DNA of 64,000 bases from Deinococcus sp045062605 (GCF_045062605.1 NZ_JBJGDW010000014.1:7795-71794); one strand, 5' to 3'; counted from the stretch's first letter, positions 33,572 to 46,176 are shown. Notes: a model not told the origin generated them from the letters alone. Numbers and translations: made by a program.

Positions 33572-35033
33572 TGCGGTAGCGGCTGCGGCTGGCGGCCTCG
33601 ATCAGGTCGCTGGGGGTGTTGATGTCCGGGCCGGTGCTGGCCCCGCCGACGCTTGCTTGCAGGGACAGGTCACGGTACGCCACGGTGTCCAGCGAGAGTT
33701 GCACCCGGCGGGTCAGGTCGGCCAGTTCGGCAGAGGCGGTGTTGTCCAGCAGCACGGCGAACTCGTCGGGACCCCAGCGGAAGATCAGGTCGCCCCGGCG
33801 CTTGTGCTGCATGATGCGGCCCGCCAGTTCGCGCAGCAGCTCATCTCCGGCGGCGTACCCGTACACCGAATTGACCTTGCGGAAGCCGCTGAGGTCCACC
33901 AGCAGCAGCCCCAGTGGGCGGCTCTGGCGGCCCTGCCAGCGGCTCTCCACGGCGCGGGTAAAGGCCAGGCGGTTGCCGAAGCCGGTCAGGGGATCGCGCA
34001 CGCCGGAACGGCGCAGAATCCACCAGCGTTCCAGCATGACCAGCCCGGTGCCCAGCACCGCACACAGCGACAGCGTGACCCCCGGCAGCAGCGAATTGAG
34101 CAGCCAGTACGGCACGGCCAGCGCCAGCGCCAGCAGCGCGATGGCAAAGCCCCACACCCCGCCCGCCAGCACGGCGGCGACGGCGGCCAGCACACCGGCC
34201 AGCATGACCGTCCACAGCGGCAGAGAGATAAACGGCGCGCTGAGCAGGCTGGAAACCGCCCGCGCCTGCAACTCCACGCCGGCAACGACCTGACCACTCA
34301 CGTCCCGCACCGCCGGGGCACCCACGCCGCTGGCGATCAGACCCACCAGCACCACCCGGTTCTGAAAGTCGCCGTAGCGAATAGAACCGTTGACCACGTC
34401 ACGGAAAGGAACCACGGGCAGGCGCTGGGGGTCAGGGGCGCTGTAACGCAGCACACGCGGCTGGGGGTCCAGCGGCACACTGCGCCCCGCAGCCACCGCC
34501 AGTTGGCGCGCGAAACTGGGGGCCAGAGTTGAGGCACCGTCTGGGTAGGCGGCCTGAAAGAAGCGCACGATGCCGTCGTCACTCAGGTTCAGGGCGCTGA
34601 TGCCGGTGGGCGAGCGCCAGTCGGGGCGCAGCGCGGTGGGTTCGCCGGGGGCAGTGGCCAGCACCACGTTGGGACGGCTAAACACGGCGGCCAGCGCGGC
34701 GTCGTTGCGGGCCGGATCGGCCAGCAGCACATCCACGCCGATGGCCGCGACTCCAGCCTGCTCCAGCGTATTCAGGGCCTGAGCGTACAGCTCGCGCGGC
34801 CAGCTTCCGATGCGCCCGTAATCCCGCAGCGTGGCGTCGTCGATGCCCACCACCAGCACGCGCCCGTCGGGGGGGCTGGGCAGGGCGCGGTTCAGGGCAT
34901 CCCACAACAGGCCGTTCTCGGGCATCGACCAGGCCAGCGCCGCTGCCAGCAGCGCGGCCAGGGGCAGGGCTAGACGCTGGACCGGACGGGCCGCGCCGGG
35001 ACGTAAGGACAGGGAATCAGGGAAGCCGAGCAT
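33540..35033 (-). CDS. CHASE2-GGDEF membrane protein (diguanylate cyclase-like)
   Basis: 497 residues. A helix (LALPLAALLAAALAWSMP), an extracytoplasmic CHASE2 sensor (about 35-250: VLVVGIDDATLRDYGRIGSWPRE, VGVDVLLAD-type wording), three helices (about 260-335), then a GGDEF domain (DPLTGFGNRLAF, VDLSGFRKVNSVYGYAAGDELL). The active-site loop is GPDEF, not GGDEF, while the inhibitory RxxD is intact (RRGD, five residues before). Activity is uncertain; it may bind c-di-GMP or GTP. The start overlaps the end of the FecR gene by 17 bases, a common CHASE2 partnership. Confidence 0.9.
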   Translation of the reverse strand: MLGFPDSLSLRPGAARPVQRLALPLAALLAAALAWSMPENGLLWDALNRALPSPPDGRVLVVGIDDATLRDYGRIGSWPRELYAQALNTLEQAGVAAIGVDVLLADPARNDAALAAVFSRPNVVLATAPGEPTALRPDWRSPTGISALNLSDDGIVRFFQAAYPDGASTLAPSFARQLAVAAGRSVPLDPQPRVLRYSAPDPQRLPVVPFRDVVNGSIRYGDFQNRVVLVGLIASGVGAPAVRDVSGQVVAGVELQARAVSSLLSAPFISLPLWTVMLAGVLAAVAAVLAGGVWGFAIALLALALAVPYWLLNSLLPGVTLSLCAVLGTGLVMLERWWILRRSGVRDPLTGFGNRLAFTRAVESRWQGRQSRPLGLLLVDLSGFRKVNSVYGYAAGDELLRELAGRIMQHKRRGDLIFRWGPDEFAVLLDNTASAELADLTRRVQLSLDTVAYRDLSLQASVGGASTGPDINTPSDLIEAASRSRYRIKYQRQQWRV

Positions 35034-36651
35034 GACTCTGATTCCCTGCCCCATCCCGCAGGGTCAGCGAGGCGGAGGCGTCGGGGGTGGGCAGCGGCAG
35101 GGACCACACGAAAGACCCGCCATCCTGGGTCTCCACCGTGCGGCTGTAGGTCTGGCTGCCCACCGTGACACCCAGGCCAACGCGGGGGTCTCCGGCATCC
35201 GTGACCACGCCGCTCAGGGTCAGGATACGGCCCACGCGTGTCACCACCAGCCCGCTCAGGCGCGGCGGCGTGCGGTCTACCGTGATGGTCTGCTTTTGCG
35301 TCAGCATCTGGCCGTAGCGCTGGGCACGGACGGTCACGGTGTACTGGCCTTCCGGCAACGAGTCTTTGAGACGCTCCAGCCGGAACAGTCCGTTCTTGCC
35401 GCTCAGGGGAACGGTCTGCCCGGCCACCGTCAGCGTGACCCGCGCGTCGGGCAGGCTGCGGGCCGAGAGCGCCAGTTCTTGCAAGCTGCGGCCCGGCAGA
35501 TCCAGGCTGAGCGTCAGCGCCTGCGCCCGTGCCGCGTCCTGCGCGATATTGAAACGGTCCACCGCGTCAAGTTGCAGCGGCGCAAGCTGACCGCCGGGAT
35601 TGAGCTGCTGGTCCTGGGAGACGGCTCCAGCCGTCTGGCCCGGCAGCGCCACCTGACCGTCGAAGACCTTGACCAGCCCATTCGCGTCCACCCGGAACAC
35701 AGTTCCCCGCACCGCCGTGCTGACCATCGGCGTATCGATGCGGTAGCCGCCCTGGCCCTTTTCCACCACGTTCCAGGCTGTGCCCCTGTCCAGTTTCAGC
35801 AGCACCTCGCGGCCTGCACTGGTGCGCTCAATGCTGACCACGCTCAGCGCGCTCTGCTCGTTCAGGCGCAGGTAGCCGCCGCCCGTGAAACCGATTTCGG
35901 CCCAGGCGGCGGCCCCGGTGTTCAGCGCCGCGCCGGGTTGCAGATCGTCGCCGATGACGGCCACCCGTGGGAAGCCCCGCTGGAGCAGCGTGACCGGGCC
36001 GCGCGTGGCCTCCACCCCTGCCGCACCCAGCCCCGTGAACTGCGCGGCGTACCACGGATCGGCCTCACGGAAAGCGCTGACCCTGCCGCTGCCCAGAGCG
36101 ATCTGCTGGCCCGCACGCACCTCAATGCTGCGTCCCTTCAGAGCGATCCGCAGCCGCCCGGCGATCACGGCCACCCGCTTCTCGTTGGCGCTCAGATCGG
36201 CGCGCAGTTGCCCCGCACCGTCCATCACCACATGGTTGCCCGCCACATGTACGGCCACCGGCCCCCGCAGGAAAAACTGCCCGGACAGCAGATCGGCCTC
36301 GCCCAGATAGCGCCGCAACTCCGAAGCGCTGCCGACGATTAATTGGCCCAGCCTCCCCTCCTGCAACACGGCACGTCCCGTCCCGACGCGCAGGCGGGTG
36401 GTGATCTCGGTGGGCGCGGTCTGGACACGCCAGGTGCCATCCGGTCCCTGGATCTCCACGCGCCCTTGCGCGGCCTGCAAAACGGGCGGCGGAACGGAAG
36501 CGGCCTGACCGGGGACGGCCTGGGCAGGCGCAGGAGACAGGGGTGAGGTCTGTGCCACGACCTGTCCACCCGCTCCCAGACAGCTATACAGCGCCATTGA
36601 CCGCAGTAAAAGCTCACGGGCAGGAGAGGGAGAGTGGAGGGCCTTGGACAT
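35017..36651 (-). CDS. FecR-domain extracytoplasmic protein
   Basis: 544 residues. Exported (hydrophobic stretch LLLRSMALYSCLGAGGQVVAQ), with two FecR-like regions: residues about 60-170 (VQTAPTEITTRLRVGTGRAVLQEG) and about 190-340 (the classic VSTAVRGTVFRVDANGLVKVFDGQV). The C-terminal 200 residues form Ig-like strands (TVTVRAQRYGQML, PRLSGLVVTRVGRILTLSGVVTD). FecR domains near CHASE2 proteins are thought to bind periplasmic or wall ligands and signal through the partner. It diverges from the ABC-F gene; the start region overlaps that gene's promoter. Confidence 0.85.
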   Translation of the reverse strand: MSKALHSPSPARELLLRSMALYSCLGAGGQVVAQTSPLSPAPAQAVPGQAASVPPPVLQAAQGRVEIQGPDGTWRVQTAPTEITTRLRVGTGRAVLQEGRLGQLIVGSASELRRYLGEADLLSGQFFLRGPVAVHVAGNHVVMDGAGQLRADLSANEKRVAVIAGRLRIALKGRSIEVRAGQQIALGSGRVSAFREADPWYAAQFTGLGAAGVEATRGPVTLLQRGFPRVAVIGDDLQPGAALNTGAAAWAEIGFTGGGYLRLNEQSALSVVSIERTSAGREVLLKLDRGTAWNVVEKGQGGYRIDTPMVSTAVRGTVFRVDANGLVKVFDGQVALPGQTAGAVSQDQQLNPGGQLAPLQLDAVDRFNIAQDAARAQALTLSLDLPGRSLQELALSARSLPDARVTLTVAGQTVPLSGKNGLFRLERLKDSLPEGQYTVTVRAQRYGQMLTQKQTITVDRTPPRLSGLVVTRVGRILTLSGVVTDAGDPRVGLGVTVGSQTYSRTVETQDGGSFVWSLPLPTPDASASLTLRDGAGNQSHARLP

Positions 36652-36677
36652 CTTAGCCACCAGTTTACGAGAAAAAC

Positions 36678-36712
36678 CTGACATTTGGGCGACCCAAGGT
36701 ATACTTAAGGGC

Positions 36713-36713
<1 letters not shown>
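36678..36713 (+). promoter_or_regulatory. Promoter giving a leaderless ABC-F mRNA
   Basis: CTGACA (36678-36683), a 16-base spacer and TATACT (36700-36705). Transcription should start at or within a base or two of the GTG codon at 36713, so the mRNA would have no leader and no ribosome site, as is common in Deinococcus. Confidence 0.75.
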
Positions 36714-38629
<1,916 letters not shown>

Positions 38630-38649
38630 ATTTCTGGAGCGGCCAATAA

Positions 38650-38682
38650 AAAACGCCCCCCGCACGGGGGACGCTTGTTTTA
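38650..38682. terminator. Bidirectional terminator between ABC-F and BIG2 genes
   Basis: CCCCC and GGGGG flank a GCAC loop within ACGCCCCCCGCACGGGGGACGC (38653-38674 region), A run before and T-rich run after. Confidence 0.8.
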
Positions 38683-38701
38683 AACTGTCCGGAGTTTGCG
38701 C

Positions 38702-39898
38702 TCAGGGGGCCGGAACGATCTCGACGTAGTTGATCTTGGTGTTCTTGCCACCCTTGGCGTCGATGGTCAACATACCGTCTGAGACCGTCACCTGCTTGGT
38801 TGCCGTGGCGAAAAGGTTGTTCGCAGTCGGAACAAAACTGTCGATGGCGTTGACGCCTTCAATATTAATGGTGTGCGAGCTGTTCAGTCCACCTGAGGTA
38901 GCCACACCGGAGGCGTCGCCCACACTGACCTTGACGTTGTACTTGCCGTTGACAACCTTGTATTCAAATGCACCGGAGGTTTGCGTCCCTGCAAAGCAGG
39001 AGCCGCCCGAGGTGTTGGTGCTGCACTGCATATTGATCTGGGTGTATTGGGCAGCTTCGGCAGCGGCGGCAGTGTTGGCACTCTGATCACGGCTGTTGGC
39101 TGTCATGTCTAAAGGCACCAGAGTTCCGCCCAAGCTGTCTTCCGTAACCCAGCCAGTCATGCTGGCTGCCGTATAGGCCGCGCCAGTGTTGGCCGTGTAA
39201 CCAGCGGGCACTGTGGCGGCGGCAGGCTGGAAATTGATCTTGGCCGAGGTCAGCGCTCCTGGAGCTGTCACGGTCAAGGTGGCGGAACCGGACTTGGTGG
39301 CATCGACGGTAGATTTTGCGGTAATGGTGGTGGTGCCGGGCGTCACGGCCATGATCTTGCCGGCGGCGTCCACCGTGGCCACCGCAGTATTGCTACTGGT
39401 ATAGGTCACGGTCTGAGCAGGGCTGTTGGTCCCGGTCACAGTGGCCGTGGCCTGAGACGTGCCGCCCGCAGCCACGCTGGCGGGGTTCAGGGCCACGGTG
39501 ACGCCAGTGACGGTGGGCGTGGTGCTGGTGGCAGCCACAACGGTGATCGTCACCTGGGCGCTCTTGGACGTATCAGCGGTGGACGTGGCCTTGACCACCG
39601 TCGTACCGGGCGCAACCGCCTTAATCAGGCCAGCGGCATCAACAGTGGCTACGGTAGGCGTGCTGCTGGTGAAAGTGACAGTCGTGGCTGTGCCAGCGGT
39701 GGCGGTCACTACGGCCTTGGCCTGAGCCGTGCTGCCGACAATCAGAGGAGACGCTGTGGAAACAGCGGGGGTGGTGGTCAGAGCCACGCTGGTCACGCTA
39801 TTCGGCGTCGTCTTATCGCCGCAAGAAACGATGGCAATGGAGGCGGTCAGGGCCAGAGCAATGGTCACGGGACGGCGGATCATCGAAAATGTTGACAT
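38702..39898 (-). CDS. Surface lipoprotein with two BIG2 Ig-like domains
   Basis: 398 residues. Lipoprotein signal with IAIVSC (Cys near residue 27), then two BIG2 repeats: residues about 35-120 and 125-215 (compare PTVATVDAAGLIKAVAPGTTVVKATS with TAVATVDAAGKIMAVTPGTTTITAKS). The C-terminal part (about 220-398) starts AKINFQPAAATVPAGYTANTG and looks like a malectin-type carbohydrate-binding module (NGKYNVKVSVGDASG, HTINIEGVNAIDSF, NYVEIV at the end). Probably binds sugar at the surface. A good ribosome site (AAGGTAAGG) precedes the ATG. Confidence 0.85.
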   Translation of the reverse strand: MSTFSMIRRPVTIALALTASIAIVSCGDKTTPNSVTSVALTTTPAVSTASPLIVGSTAQAKAVVTATAGTATTVTFTSSTPTVATVDAAGLIKAVAPGTTVVKATSTADTSKSAQVTITVVAATSTTPTVTGVTVALNPASVAAGGTSQATATVTGTNSPAQTVTYTSSNTAVATVDAAGKIMAVTPGTTTITAKSTVDATKSGSATLTVTAPGALTSAKINFQPAAATVPAGYTANTGAAYTAASMTGWVTEDSLGGTLVPLDMTANSRDQSANTAAAAEAAQYTQINMQCSTNTSGGSCFAGTQTSGAFEYKVVNGKYNVKVSVGDASGVATSGGLNSSHTINIEGVNAIDSFVPTANNLFATATKQVTVSDGMLTIDAKGGKNTKINYVEIVPAP

Positions 39899-40451
39899 GA
39901 AATACCTTACCTTTAGGAAGAAGTCTCGAGAGGGCGGAGGGCCAGGGATTGCGTTCGGTATCGTATCATGCACTTTTTTACCGGATACAGGTTGAGATTA
40001 ACCTCCCCTACATCAAGCTCGATCCGCTTTGCACGGAGAATCCGTTCCCGTCCACACGACATGAATCGACGTAAATAAATCCAGGGACTACGGCGACGGC
40101 ATGACATCAAAAAGTACCATCACACGCGCTTCATGCCAGCTTTAGTGGCCAACAAGGTCCCCATTACGTCAGGCGTGTTTCAGGCGGCACAGACGCGTCG
40201 GTGCCTCGCTTATCGTGCTTGGGTCCAATCTGAGGCGTCAGGCGTTACGAAAACGTGAAATGTGTCCCCGTGCTCCAATTTCCATGTTCTCATCAGATAC
40301 GAATTTTCCCAACGAAAATGTCGTCACAGGCCGCTGTATCATCGCAGATATCTGTCATGCACGACAGAAGACAAGATGAGAGACGTGGGACTGGGGACTG
40401 GCCGTCCTTCTCGCCGTCAACCTGGCTTGCGGCGAAAATACATCCGTAGTG

Positions 40452-40580
40452 TCAATTTCAGCGCCTAACTAAAATATACTGTGGGCAAGGCTGGACCTGA
40501 CGGCGTTCCTTAGAAACCCCTTCATAACAGCAACAGAACCAGCGACTCTCGCCCCCATGCGCGGCGTTGGGGGGTTTTTC
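40452..40580 (+). ncRNA. Candidate small RNA with promoter and terminator
   Basis: In the 709-base gap 39899-40607, which has no convincing gene, TATACT (40475-40480) makes a good -10 box, with TCAATT 17 bases before as a weak -35. About 95 bases on, CCCCC (40552-40556) and GGGGG (40569-40573) flank a loop and are followed by five T. No start codon with a reading frame of note lies between. The rest of the gap shows no structure that I recognise. Confidence 0.35.
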
Positions 40581-40607
40581 CTTCTCTGGCAGTCTGAACC
40601 ACTGGCC

Positions 40608-42047
<1,440 letters not shown>

Positions 42048-42154
42048 AGAGGGTGGGGAGGCGCACCGGGACAGTCCTCTTCCTCCAGCATTCCGTCTTG
42101 TCAGATGCCCAATGCAAGGCTCATCTGCACGGTTCCGGGTCTACCCTGGGGCGC

Positions 42155-43150
42155 ATGACCACACCACAACCAACCATTCACGTGCGAAATCTGGGGGCCA
42201 CCGGCCTGGGCGTCAGCGAGATCGGCTACGGGGCCTGGGGCATCGGCGCGGACATGTGGAAGGGCGCGCAGGACAACGACAGTCTGGAAGCGCTGCGCCG
42301 TTATCTGGCCCTGGGCGGCAACTTTATAGATACGGCGATGGGCTACGGCGACGGCCACAGCGAGCGGCTGGTGGGACAGGCTGCCCGCGATTATCCCGGC
42401 ACCATCGTCGCCACCAAGATCAGCCCAAAGAATGGGCAATGGCCCGCGCAGCCCGGCGTGCCAGCGGAAGAGGCGTTTCCCGCCGAACACGTCATTGCCA
42501 TGACCGAGGCCAGTCTGGAACGGCTGGGGCTGGACCGAATTGATGTGCAGCAATTCCACGTCTGGAACGATTCGTGGCTGGGCCAGGGCGACTGGCAGGA
42601 CGCGGTGACTCAACTCAAGGAAGACGGCAAGATCGGGCATTTCGGCATCAGCATCAATGACCATCAGCCGGACAACGCCGTGAAAGCGGTGGAGGCGGGC
42701 GTGGTGGAAACCGTGCAGGTGATCTACAACGTCTTTGACCAGTCGCCGCAGGACCGTCTGCTGGACGCCTGCCTCGCCAACGGGGTGGGCGTGATCGTGC
42801 GCGTGGCGCTGGACGAGGGCAGCCTGACCGGAAACATCACCGCCGGAACCGAGTTTCCAGAAGGTGACTGGCGCAACCGCTACTTCGGCGGCAACCGCAA
42901 GGCCGAGTTACAGCCGCGTCTGCGGTCCATTGAAAGCGATCTGGGCATCAACAGCTCGCAACTGGCCGAGACCTCGCTACGTTATGTTCTCAGCCACCGC
43001 GCCGTCAGCACCGTGATCGTGGGGATGCGTAGCGTGCGGAATGTGGAGCGCAACGTGGCGATTGCCGATGGTCAGGGCCTGCCCGCCGATGACGTGGCTC
43101 GCCTGTACGCCCACCGCTGGGACAGGAACTGGTACAACGCGGCGGAGTAG
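42155..43150 (+). CDS. Aldo/keto reductase (second)
   Basis: 331 residues. TIM-barrel reductase with FIDTAMGYGDGHSE (Asp and Tyr), ATKISPKNG (Lys), VQQFHVWNDSW and the NADP loop STVIVGMRSVRNVERN. It differs clearly from the reductase at 5.5 kb, and its LGATGLGVSEIGYGAWGIG opening places it with the general stress 69-like/Tas-like group. ATG 42155 begins the conserved part; the frame extends upstream without good start. Substrate unknown. Confidence 0.88.
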   Translation: MTTPQPTIHVRNLGATGLGVSEIGYGAWGIGADMWKGAQDNDSLEALRRYLALGGNFIDTAMGYGDGHSERLVGQAARDYPGTIVATKISPKNGQWPAQPGVPAEEAFPAEHVIAMTEASLERLGLDRIDVQQFHVWNDSWLGQGDWQDAVTQLKEDGKIGHFGISINDHQPDNAVKAVEAGVVETVQVIYNVFDQSPQDRLLDACLANGVGVIVRVALDEGSLTGNITAGTEFPEGDWRNRYFGGNRKAELQPRLRSIESDLGINSSQLAETSLRYVLSHRAVSTVIVGMRSVRNVERNVAIADGQGLPADDVARLYAHRWDRNWYNAAE

Positions 43151-43173
43151 AACCAATCATCCAGGTAGGCTGA

Positions 43174-43644
43174 TCAGCCCTTCTTCTGCATCAGCATGGT
43201 GCGCTTGCACTGCGCCACCACCTCGCCGCGCTGGTTGATGGCGCAGTGTTCCACGGTGACCAGACCCTGATTCGGGCGGGATTTGCTCTGCCGCGCTTCC
43301 AGCACTTCCGATTCGGCGTGGATGGTATCGCCGTAGAAGACGGGTTTCGAAAACACCACATCGGTCATGCCCAGATTTGCCACCAGGGTTCCCAGCGTCA
43401 GCTCATGGACGCTCAGGCCCACCAGCAGGCTGAGGGTCAGCAGGCTGTTGACCAGTGGCTGCCCGAACTCGGTCTGCGCGGCGTATTCGTGGTCCAGATG
43501 CAGCGGCTGCGGGTTCATGGTCAGCGTGGTGAACAGCACGTTGTCGGCCTCGGTCAGCGTGCGCGTGACGCGGTGGTGGATGACGGTGCCGGGCGTGAGT
43601 TCCTCAAAGTAGCGGCCCTGGGGGCGGTTCAGGTCTTCATTCAT
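43174..43644 (-). CDS. MaoC-like acyl-CoA dehydratase
   Basis: 156 residues, hot-dog fold. The R-hydratase signature is visible (RYFEELTPGTVIHHRVTRTLTEADNVLF, then LTMNPQPLHLDHEYA with the catalytic D/H-type pair, and GDTIHAESEVLE). It hydrates an enoyl-CoA or dehydrates the reverse. AGGAGG lies six bases before the ATG. It overlaps the CitE-like gene by eight bases; this pairing is typical of mesaconyl-CoA hydratase with a malyl/methylmalyl-CoA lyase, or of similar C4-C5 acid routes. The exact substrate is inferred only. Confidence 0.88.
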   Translation of the reverse strand: MNEDLNRPQGRYFEELTPGTVIHHRVTRTLTEADNVLFTTLTMNPQPLHLDHEYAAQTEFGQPLVNSLLTLSLLVGLSVHELTLGTLVANLGMTDVVFSKPVFYGDTIHAESEVLEARQSKSRPNQGLVTVEHCAINQRGEVVAQCKRTMLMQKKG

Positions 43645-44515
43645 GTTGGGCCTCCTGAAGTTGCGCCAGCACGGCGCGGGCCGCACTCAGCATGGGTTCG
43701 TCCACCATCTGGCCCTCAAAGCTGAAGGCCCCGTGACCGCGTTCGGCTGCCGCGTGGGCGGCGTCCAGCAGGGCGCGGGCGCGGGCGGCCTCGGCAGGGG
43801 TGGTCCCGAAAATGTCGTGGGCTAGCGCCACCTGAGCGGGGTGGATGCACAGCTTGCCCGCGTAGCCCAGAGCGCGGCCCTGCTCGGAATCGGCGCGAAA
43901 GGTGGCCTCATCGTTCAGCGCCGTGACCACGATATCCAGCGCCGGAACCCCGGCCAGCCGCGCAGCCAGCGCCACCTTTGAACGGGCGTACAACACTTCC
44001 AGATTGCCCGCCGTGCGCCGTCCCCCCAGATCGGTGGTGTAATCCTCCGCACCGAAGTAGGCCAGCGTGACGGCCTCTTCTTTCAAAATTTCCAGCGCAT
44101 TCCAGACGCCCGCCCCGGTTTCCAATCCGGCCAGAAGTGGAAGTGTGAGGCCGCGCGACTTCAGCGCCTCAGCGACGAGCCGAACATCAGCAGCAGATTC
44201 CAGTTTTGGAATCACCACCCCGGCCAGTTCCGGGGTCAGGACAGCCAGATCGTCGGCAAAATACGGCGAGTGCGGGGCGTTGACGCGCAGGAAGACGGCC
44301 AGATGCGGCGCGGCGGCGATCAGGTCACGGGCGGCGTCGCGGGCGATGGGGCGGGCGGCGGCCTTGGCCTCGGGGTTGCCGGGGATGGCGTCCTCTAGAT
44401 CAATGACTACCGCATCGGGCGAACTGCGCGGCAGCTTGGCGATCAGGTCCGCGCGGTTGCCGGGGGCGAACAGCATGGAGCGGGGGCGCAGGGTGGGTGC
44501 GGGCATCAGGTCCAC
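43637..44515 (-). CDS. HpcH/HpaI aldolase family, CitE-like acyl-CoA lyase
   Basis: 292 residues. TIM barrel with the family motifs RSMLFAPGNRADLIAKL, DAVVIDLEDAIPGN, FLRVNAPHSPYFADDL, PKLESAADVRLV, YFGAEDYTTDLGG and GYAGKLCIHPAQV. Mg2+ ligands Glu (LAGLETG) and Asp (GAEDYTTDLG) are present. Likely cleaves or makes malyl-CoA, methylmalyl-CoA or citramalyl-CoA. With MaoC it could feed propionyl-CoA or glyoxylate, which would suit the mutase at 7.5 kb, but this link is inferred. The start may be GTG 44515 or ATG 44506. Confidence 0.88.
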   Translation of the reverse strand: MDLMPAPTLRPRSMLFAPGNRADLIAKLPRSSPDAVVIDLEDAIPGNPEAKAAARPIARDAARDLIAAAPHLAVFLRVNAPHSPYFADDLAVLTPELAGVVIPKLESAADVRLVAEALKSRGLTLPLLAGLETGAGVWNALEILKEEAVTLAYFGAEDYTTDLGGRRTAGNLEVLYARSKVALAARLAGVPALDIVVTALNDEATFRADSEQGRALGYAGKLCIHPAQVALAHDIFGTTPAEAARARALLDAAHAAAERGHGAFSFEGQMVDEPMLSAARAVLAQLQEAQHE

Positions 44516-44595
44516 CGCTTGCGTGTGAAAAGGAGTTGAGGAAGCATTGGCTCAGGATAACTGCCGGGGAGGCGTGGGCGTGTGCAAATGCCGCC

Positions 44596-46176
44596 TCACC
44601 GCACGTCGCTGCGCCGCATGGCATAAGCCACGCCCAGCGCAATGACGGCCAGCGCCAGCGTCGCCAGCCCCCAGACCGCGCCGCTGCTGGCCGCGAAAGC
44701 AGTCACCGACAGGCCGCCCTGAAACAGCAGCGTCAGAACCGTATTGATCAGCGGGGCGCGCTGGCTGCGCTTGAAGGCGTCGGCGCGGCGCACCGGGAGC
44801 GGTTGCCACAGCACCATCAGGGCCGTGCCGCCCGTTCCCAATAGCAGCAGCGGCAGCAGGAACAGCGTGTGGGAGGTTCCCAGCGCCCCACGCAGGGCCA
44901 GCACGGTCAGCGCCACCAGACCGATCAGGACGGTAGGAATCACGGCGGCCAGCCACTTGTCGCGCCGCAGGGCTGCCGGGCTGCGCGGGGCGCTGATCAG
45001 CAGGTCCGGGGCGTCCTCGGCATTCAGGGTCAGGTGGGCCAGGGCAGAGGTCAGGCTGGCAGTCAGCAGAATGACCCCGGTGCCGCCCGCCGCCCGCAAT
45101 CCACCGCCCCGCGTGACCGAGAACAGCAGCGGCAGCAGATACACCAGTTGCAGCAACGTGCGAGACAGCAGTTCCGGGTCACGCCCGATCAGCCGCCATT
45201 CCTTGAGCAGCGTGGCGCGGGAACCGGAGGCAAACCGCAACTTGCCTGATGGGGTGCGCGAATGCCTGACCCGGCCTTCCGGCGCGGCGATTTCCTGTGC
45301 GCCGTTCACGAACTGCCGGGTCAGGGCCAGCACCGAGACGGCCAAAACGACCAGGGATAGCAGGACCAGCAGCAGTGCGGGCAACGGCTCCAGCCACGCA
45401 GCGCGGGCGGGCAGCCACAGCCACGCCTCCCGGCCCGGCCAGCCGCCCTGCCCCGGTGCGAAGGAGGACAGCGCCTCAAAAACGGCGTTGGATTGCTGAT
45501 CCCGGCCCCGCCCCCCGCTGAAGTTGGCCCACTGCGTTCCCAGGAAAATACCCGCCCCGAACAGCGCCCCCAGCACCGCCGACGCCGTGCGGGTGCGGCG
45601 CACGCCCAGCACGCGCACCAGACCCAGCGTGAGCCACAGCCCCACGCTGGACACCAGCAATGAGGCCGACAGCCACCACAGCGGCAATCCCACTCCACCG
45701 CGCCATACGCCCAGGACCAGCAGGGCCAGGGTCAGCGGCACCACCAGCAGGCCAGCGGGCAACGCCGCCGACAGCGCCACCCCCAGCGCCCGCGAGGCCA
45801 GCACCACGCGCGGCGGCAACGGCGATTGCAGCAGCAGGTCCAGATCGCCGCGCGTGAACAGCGTGACCAGAGACGCGCGCACCGCCGCCGAGAGCATCAG
45901 CGTCAGCAGAAACGCCTGCGCCAGCAGCACCGGCCCTAGCGCCACATCGGGCAACGGGGCGTTCAGCGGCAGGTCCGCCAGCACGGAACGCAACGCGAAA
46001 TAACCCCCAACAACCCCCAGAATCAGCACGCCCAGCGCGGTATACAGCCCCATGCGCTGCCCACCCGTCAGCGCCTGCCATTGCCACAGCAGTTGCTTTT
46101 TGAGCAGCCACGGCAGGCTGCCGGGTCTGGAGCCTCTGGCGCGGGAGGCGGGCGATTTGACGGCTTTGGTTCTCAC
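44596..46176 (-). CDS. ABC exporter permease, large membrane protein
   Basis: 526 residues, about 12 membrane helices. N-terminal soluble RARGSRPGSLPWLLKKQLLWQWQALTGG, then pairs of helices (LYTALGVLILGVVGGYFAL, AQAFLLTLMLSAAVRASL, and so on), and the SGSRATLLKEWRLIGRDPELLSRTLLQLVYLLPLLF segment that recalls the ABC-2-type permease coupling part. It is linked by ATGA overlap to the ATPase gene upstream. The substrate is unknown. Long Leu/Val-rich sequence is normal for it. The last base of the gene lies 80 bases from the CitE gene. Confidence 0.83.
   Translation of the reverse strand: MRTKAVKSPASRARGSRPGSLPWLLKKQLLWQWQALTGGQRMGLYTALGVLILGVVGGYFALRSVLADLPLNAPLPDVALGPVLLAQAFLLTLMLSAAVRASLVTLFTRGDLDLLLQSPLPPRVVLASRALGVALSAALPAGLLVVPLTLALLVLGVWRGGVGLPLWWLSASLLVSSVGLWLTLGLVRVLGVRRTRTASAVLGALFGAGIFLGTQWANFSGGRGRDQQSNAVFEALSSFAPGQGGWPGREAWLWLPARAAWLEPLPALLLVLLSLVVLAVSVLALTRQFVNGAQEIAAPEGRVRHSRTPSGKLRFASGSRATLLKEWRLIGRDPELLSRTLLQLVYLLPLLFSVTRGGGLRAAGGTGVILLTASLTSALAHLTLNAEDAPDLLISAPRSPAALRRDKWLAAVIPTVLIGLVALTVLALRGALGTSHTLFLLPLLLLGTGGTALMVLWQPLPVRRADAFKRSQRAPLINTVLTLLFQGGLSVTAFAASSGAVWGLATLALAVIALGVAYAMRRSDVR

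Noticed and set aside
40358..40470. A stretch reading GLAVLLAVNLACGENTS, like a lipoprotein signal
   Set aside because: There is no start codon in that frame (TGA shortly before) and it ends after about 30 codons; probably chance.
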